A stretch of 6,592 nt of DNA from UBA5359 sp028699365 [NCBI: bacterium]. GTDB taxonomy: Bacteria > UBP13 > UBA5359. Under the pieces are notes generated by a model, which did not search any database, had not been told where the DNA came from, and saw only the letters and a list, made by a program, of their open reading frames with translations. A program made the position numbers and the translations under genes. Shown here piece by piece: positions 4,703 through 6,592 of this stretch (position 1 is the stretch's first letter; every line of letters begins with the position of its first letter). Location: the NCBI GenBank assembly GCA_028699365.1, contig JAQVUQ010000158.1, forward strand, positions 1-6,592. Reading direction: 5' to 3'.

Positions 4703-6592
4703 ATGGATGCGAAAGTAAATATATGGGGCAGCTTGTCGTCCCGTGCTTACGGTGCCAATGCCGTCTTCATTCCGGAGTACGGCAAGCCGGAGGGAATAGA
4801 GTTTATTCTGGTTCTTACCCAGGGCTATCCCTGTTTTAAGACACATCCGGTTCTGGACACATGGCAGGGTTATACAAGTGGCAGGGAACGCTTTGACAGC
4901 AATAGGAACATGCGTGTTCTGGGATGGAGCAGCCATCCTGACGCGAATTACTGGTCGTTCCTTTACCTGCCGGACAATGATGATGGATGCCGGCTTACGG
5001 CGGAATTCATGGCTGCAGAAACAGGTGAGCTTGATCTTCGTCTGTGCATGGAGAACCGTTCCACGGATGCCAGGGAATGGCGATGGGACATCTATGCCGC
5101 CCCGATTCATACAGATGCTCTGCCTGGTTTTGAATTAAAGGCGGCGAAGGCCGGGAATAATCCGGCCTTCGCCCTGTGTGGCCTGGACTGGGAGATAACG
5201 AGCCCGGAGATGAGTTTTAAAAGTGTGAAATTAATGGATTCAGGCTCCTGGTTCAATTTCCCGGCTAATGTGGATGCGGAGAACCCGCTGGAAGCGATAA
5301 AGATGCGCCTGAAGATGGAAGCAGAGCCGGTAACCGTTTCCGCCGGGGATAGCCGTATTGTTACAGTTACCCTGAATAGAGTTTCCAGCAGTGGGAGTAT
5401 AAGCAACCCCACATGGCCGGAGATGGAAATACCATCAGGTGAAGAACTGCCTTATGCACACCAATGGTGGGAGACGCTGCATAACCGCCATTACGTCCGC
5501 TCTTTTAACAGCGATGCAATGACCTGTCGTTTCTTTCCGGCACATCAGTGGGGACGTTTTTATATCTGGGATGCAGGCATGACCATTATTGGAGCATTGG
5601 AAGAGAGCGTCACGCTGGCAGAAGAACAACTGGCAGAGATGCCCGATCCCGCTGTAATGAAAGAGGACGTTTTTATCGGCGTAGGCTCGTTCAACCCCAC
5701 CTGCATTCTGGCCTGGTGGGAACTGTATAGCCTAACGGGAGATAAAGAGACACTGAAGCGCCATTATGAGCACATGAAGCGCCTCTTCCTGGCCTTCTAT
5801 GCCTGGCCCGATCTGGTGCCTTCCCTTGATCACAACGGCCTGATCAAATCGAGGAACAACCGCAACGGCATCGATGATTATCCCCCGCTCGTATACTGTG
5901 ACGGGCGTATTTTTGCCTGGGATTACAAGCGTACATTGCCGGTTAACCCAGACCGGCAGTTCAGGCAGGCCGAGCAGCCCGGATTAACCGCCATGGCCAT
6001 AAGATACGCCAGGATTCTGAGACTTGCGGCTTATGTAAGCGGTAAAGATCAGGACGTGGATTATTTGAAAGTCCTGATAGAGAGATCTGAAAGAAGCCTT
6101 AACAAAGATCTCTGGAGTGAGGAACACGGTATCTATGCCTGGAGAACCGAAGAAGACGGTCTGCTTCCGATCTACGGCCTGGACGGATGCTATCCAATGC
6201 TGTCCAACTCCGTTCCTCCGGAACGTCTGAAGCGGATAACCTCTCATGTTTTTGATCCGGAAGGCATGTGGACGAAATACGGTCTGACAGTGGTGCCGCA
6301 AAACAGTCCTTATTATAGAGATAAAGGATACTGGAACGGCGCTGTCTGGGTGCCGCCGCAATGGTTTATGTGGAAGGCTTTTTATAACCATGGGTATATG
6401 GACAAGGCTGAAATCATTGCCGATAGATTGCTGGATCTATGGGAGAGGAATCATGCCGAAGATTTATGCTGCTGGGAAAAGTTCGATATCGGCAGCGACG
6501 GCAGAGGAGCCGGCAACAGCCGGTTATCAGGGCTTAGCGCCCCTGTAATCAGCCTGGCGCGGGCGCGACGCAGGCCGGGGCGGGTTCAATTC
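4703..6592 (+). CDS. GH63/GH37-type (alpha/alpha)6-barrel glycosidase, 3'-truncated
   Basis: The frame from ATG 4703 runs 630 codons without a stop to the end of the window, so the C-terminus is missing. It begins MDAKVNIWGSLSSRAYG with no hydrophobic leader, which suggests a cytoplasmic enzyme. Residues 1 to ~235 look like a beta-rich N-terminal domain. From ~245 on it resembles the MGH1-like/GH63 catalytic barrel: 'HQWGRFYIWDAGM' with Trp289-Asp290 (the family's WD motif), 'NRNGIDDYPP' with Asp391-Asp392 (equivalent to the 'sG.DD.P' segment holding the general acid), 'GYWNGAVWVPPQWF' at 542-555 (the 'YWrG.vW' motif) and 'CWEKFDIGSDG' with Glu592 (the usual place of the catalytic base, 'E.y...tG'). 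It then reads 'NSRLSGLSAPVISLARA', typical of the last barrel helix, so probably only a short tail is missing. Known GH63/GH37 enzymes are inverting alpha-glucosidases, trehalases, mannosylglycerate/glucosylglycerate hydrolases and similar. The substrate here cannot be named; removal of alpha-linked sugars from an imported oligosaccharide is an inference. Confidence 0.85.
   Translation, partial: MDAKVNIWGSLSSRAYGANAVFIPEYGKPEGIEFILVLTQGYPCFKTHPVLDTWQGYTSGRERFDSNRNMRVLGWSSHPDANYWSFLYLPDNDDGCRLTAEFMAAETGELDLRLCMENRSTDAREWRWDIYAAPIHTDALPGFELKAAKAGNNPAFALCGLDWEITSPEMSFKSVKLMDSGSWFNFPANVDAENPLEAIKMRLKMEAEPVTVSAGDSRIVTVTLNRVSSSGSISNPTWPEMEIPSGEELPYAHQWWETLHNRHYVRSFNSDAMTCRFFPAHQWGRFYIWDAGMTIIGALEESVTLAEEQLAEMPDPAVMKEDVFIGVGSFNPTCILAWWELYSLTGDKETLKRHYEHMKRLFLAFYAWPDLVPSLDHNGLIKSRNNRNGIDDYPPLVYCDGRIFAWDYKRTLPVNPDRQFRQAEQPGLTAMAIRYARILRLAAYVSGKDQDVDYLKVLIERSERSLNKDLWSEEHGIYAWRTEEDGLLPIYGLDGCYPMLSNSVPPERLKRITSHVFDPEGMWTKYGLTVVPQNSPYYRDKGYWNGAVWVPPQWFMWKAFYNHGYMDKAEIIADRLLDLWERNHAEDLCCWEKFDIGSDGRGAGNSRLSGLSAPVISLARARRRPGRVQF
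5143..5173. repeat. Perfect 12-bp GC-rich inverted repeat within the GH63-like gene
   Basis: GGCGAAGGCCGG (5143-5154) and CCGGCCTTCGCC (5162-5173) are exact reverse complements around a 7-base GAATAAT centre. The repeat is in frame (residues ~147-157, AAKAGNNPAFA) within the N-terminal beta-rich domain. The stem resembles a terminator, but no T-run follows on either strand (CTGTGTGG after the right arm, and CTTTAATTC on the reverse strand with only a short T-rich patch). It may form a strong mRNA hairpin. Confidence 0.75.

Noticed and set aside
4601-5110. A 169-codon open frame on the - strand across the start of the GH63-like gene
   Set aside because: The + strand frame from 4703 is open for 630 codons, has a ribosome binding site and carries family motifs; the reverse frame has none of these.
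4878-5138. An 86-codon + strand frame in a different register within the GH63-like gene
   Set aside because: It overlaps the longer, motif-bearing frame and has no independent support; the same holds for the short frame at 5548-5730.
5937-5958. Inverted repeat TGCCGGT / ACCGGCA with an 8-base spacer
   Set aside because: Seven-base arms inside a conserved coding region are close to chance expectation, and no T-run or operator context is present.
5984-6391. A 135-codon - strand frame near the right end
   Set aside because: It is antisense to the part of the GH63-like gene that encodes conserved catalytic motifs, so it is a shadow.
6540-6592. Possible tRNA, because the end reads GGCGGGTTCAATTC like a T-arm
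   Set aside because: No acceptor, D-arm or anticodon stem can be laid out in the ~55 bases upstream, and the region continues the GH63-like coding frame with conserved residues.

Overview
The window holds five genes, all on the + strand. They are packed with gaps of 27 to 51 bases, as in one transcription unit, and no gene-free stretch reaches 300 bases. In order they are: the 3' part of a GntR/LacI-type sugar-responsive regulator (its DNA-binding start lies before the window); a secreted glycoside hydrolase of GH42-like architecture; two adjacent, clearly duplicated prepilin-like proteins with an H-X9-DG motif; and a GH63/GH37-type (alpha/alpha)6-barrel glycosidase that is still open at the right edge.

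The organism is probably a bacterium of the Armatimonadota or the Planctomycetes-Verrucomicrobia-Lentisphaerae group, or a related uncultured phylum. This rests on the protein types. Expanded families of short prepilin-like proteins starting [18 protein letters not shown].., with 'FPVF.KARE.AR...C..NLKQIG' and a terminal H-X9-DG motif, are a hallmark of those phyla, and they often lie beside secreted glycosidases and GntR/LacI hybrid regulators. The 'LFPVF' form of the helix end leans toward Armatimonadota-like genomes, but the phylum cannot be fixed from this window. Base composition is moderate, not strongly GC-rich, except for the last ~40 bases.

A reasonable joint reading is a small carbohydrate-use locus. 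The regulator senses a sugar, the exported GH42-like enzyme attacks a glycan outside the cytoplasm, the two pseudopilin-like proteins act at the cell envelope in an unknown way (surface assembly, secretion or substrate handling), and the GH63-like enzyme, which has no visible signal peptide, trims an imported oligosaccharide in the cytoplasm. No transporter is visible. Start codons for the four downstream genes were chosen from Shine-Dalgarno spacing; two of these genes use GTG. I found no rRNA, tRNA, CRISPR, insertion sequence or convincing rho-independent terminator. The most notable points are the diverged pseudopilin pair, the possibly uncharacterised GH42-like enzyme, and a perfect 12-bp inverted repeat inside the last gene.
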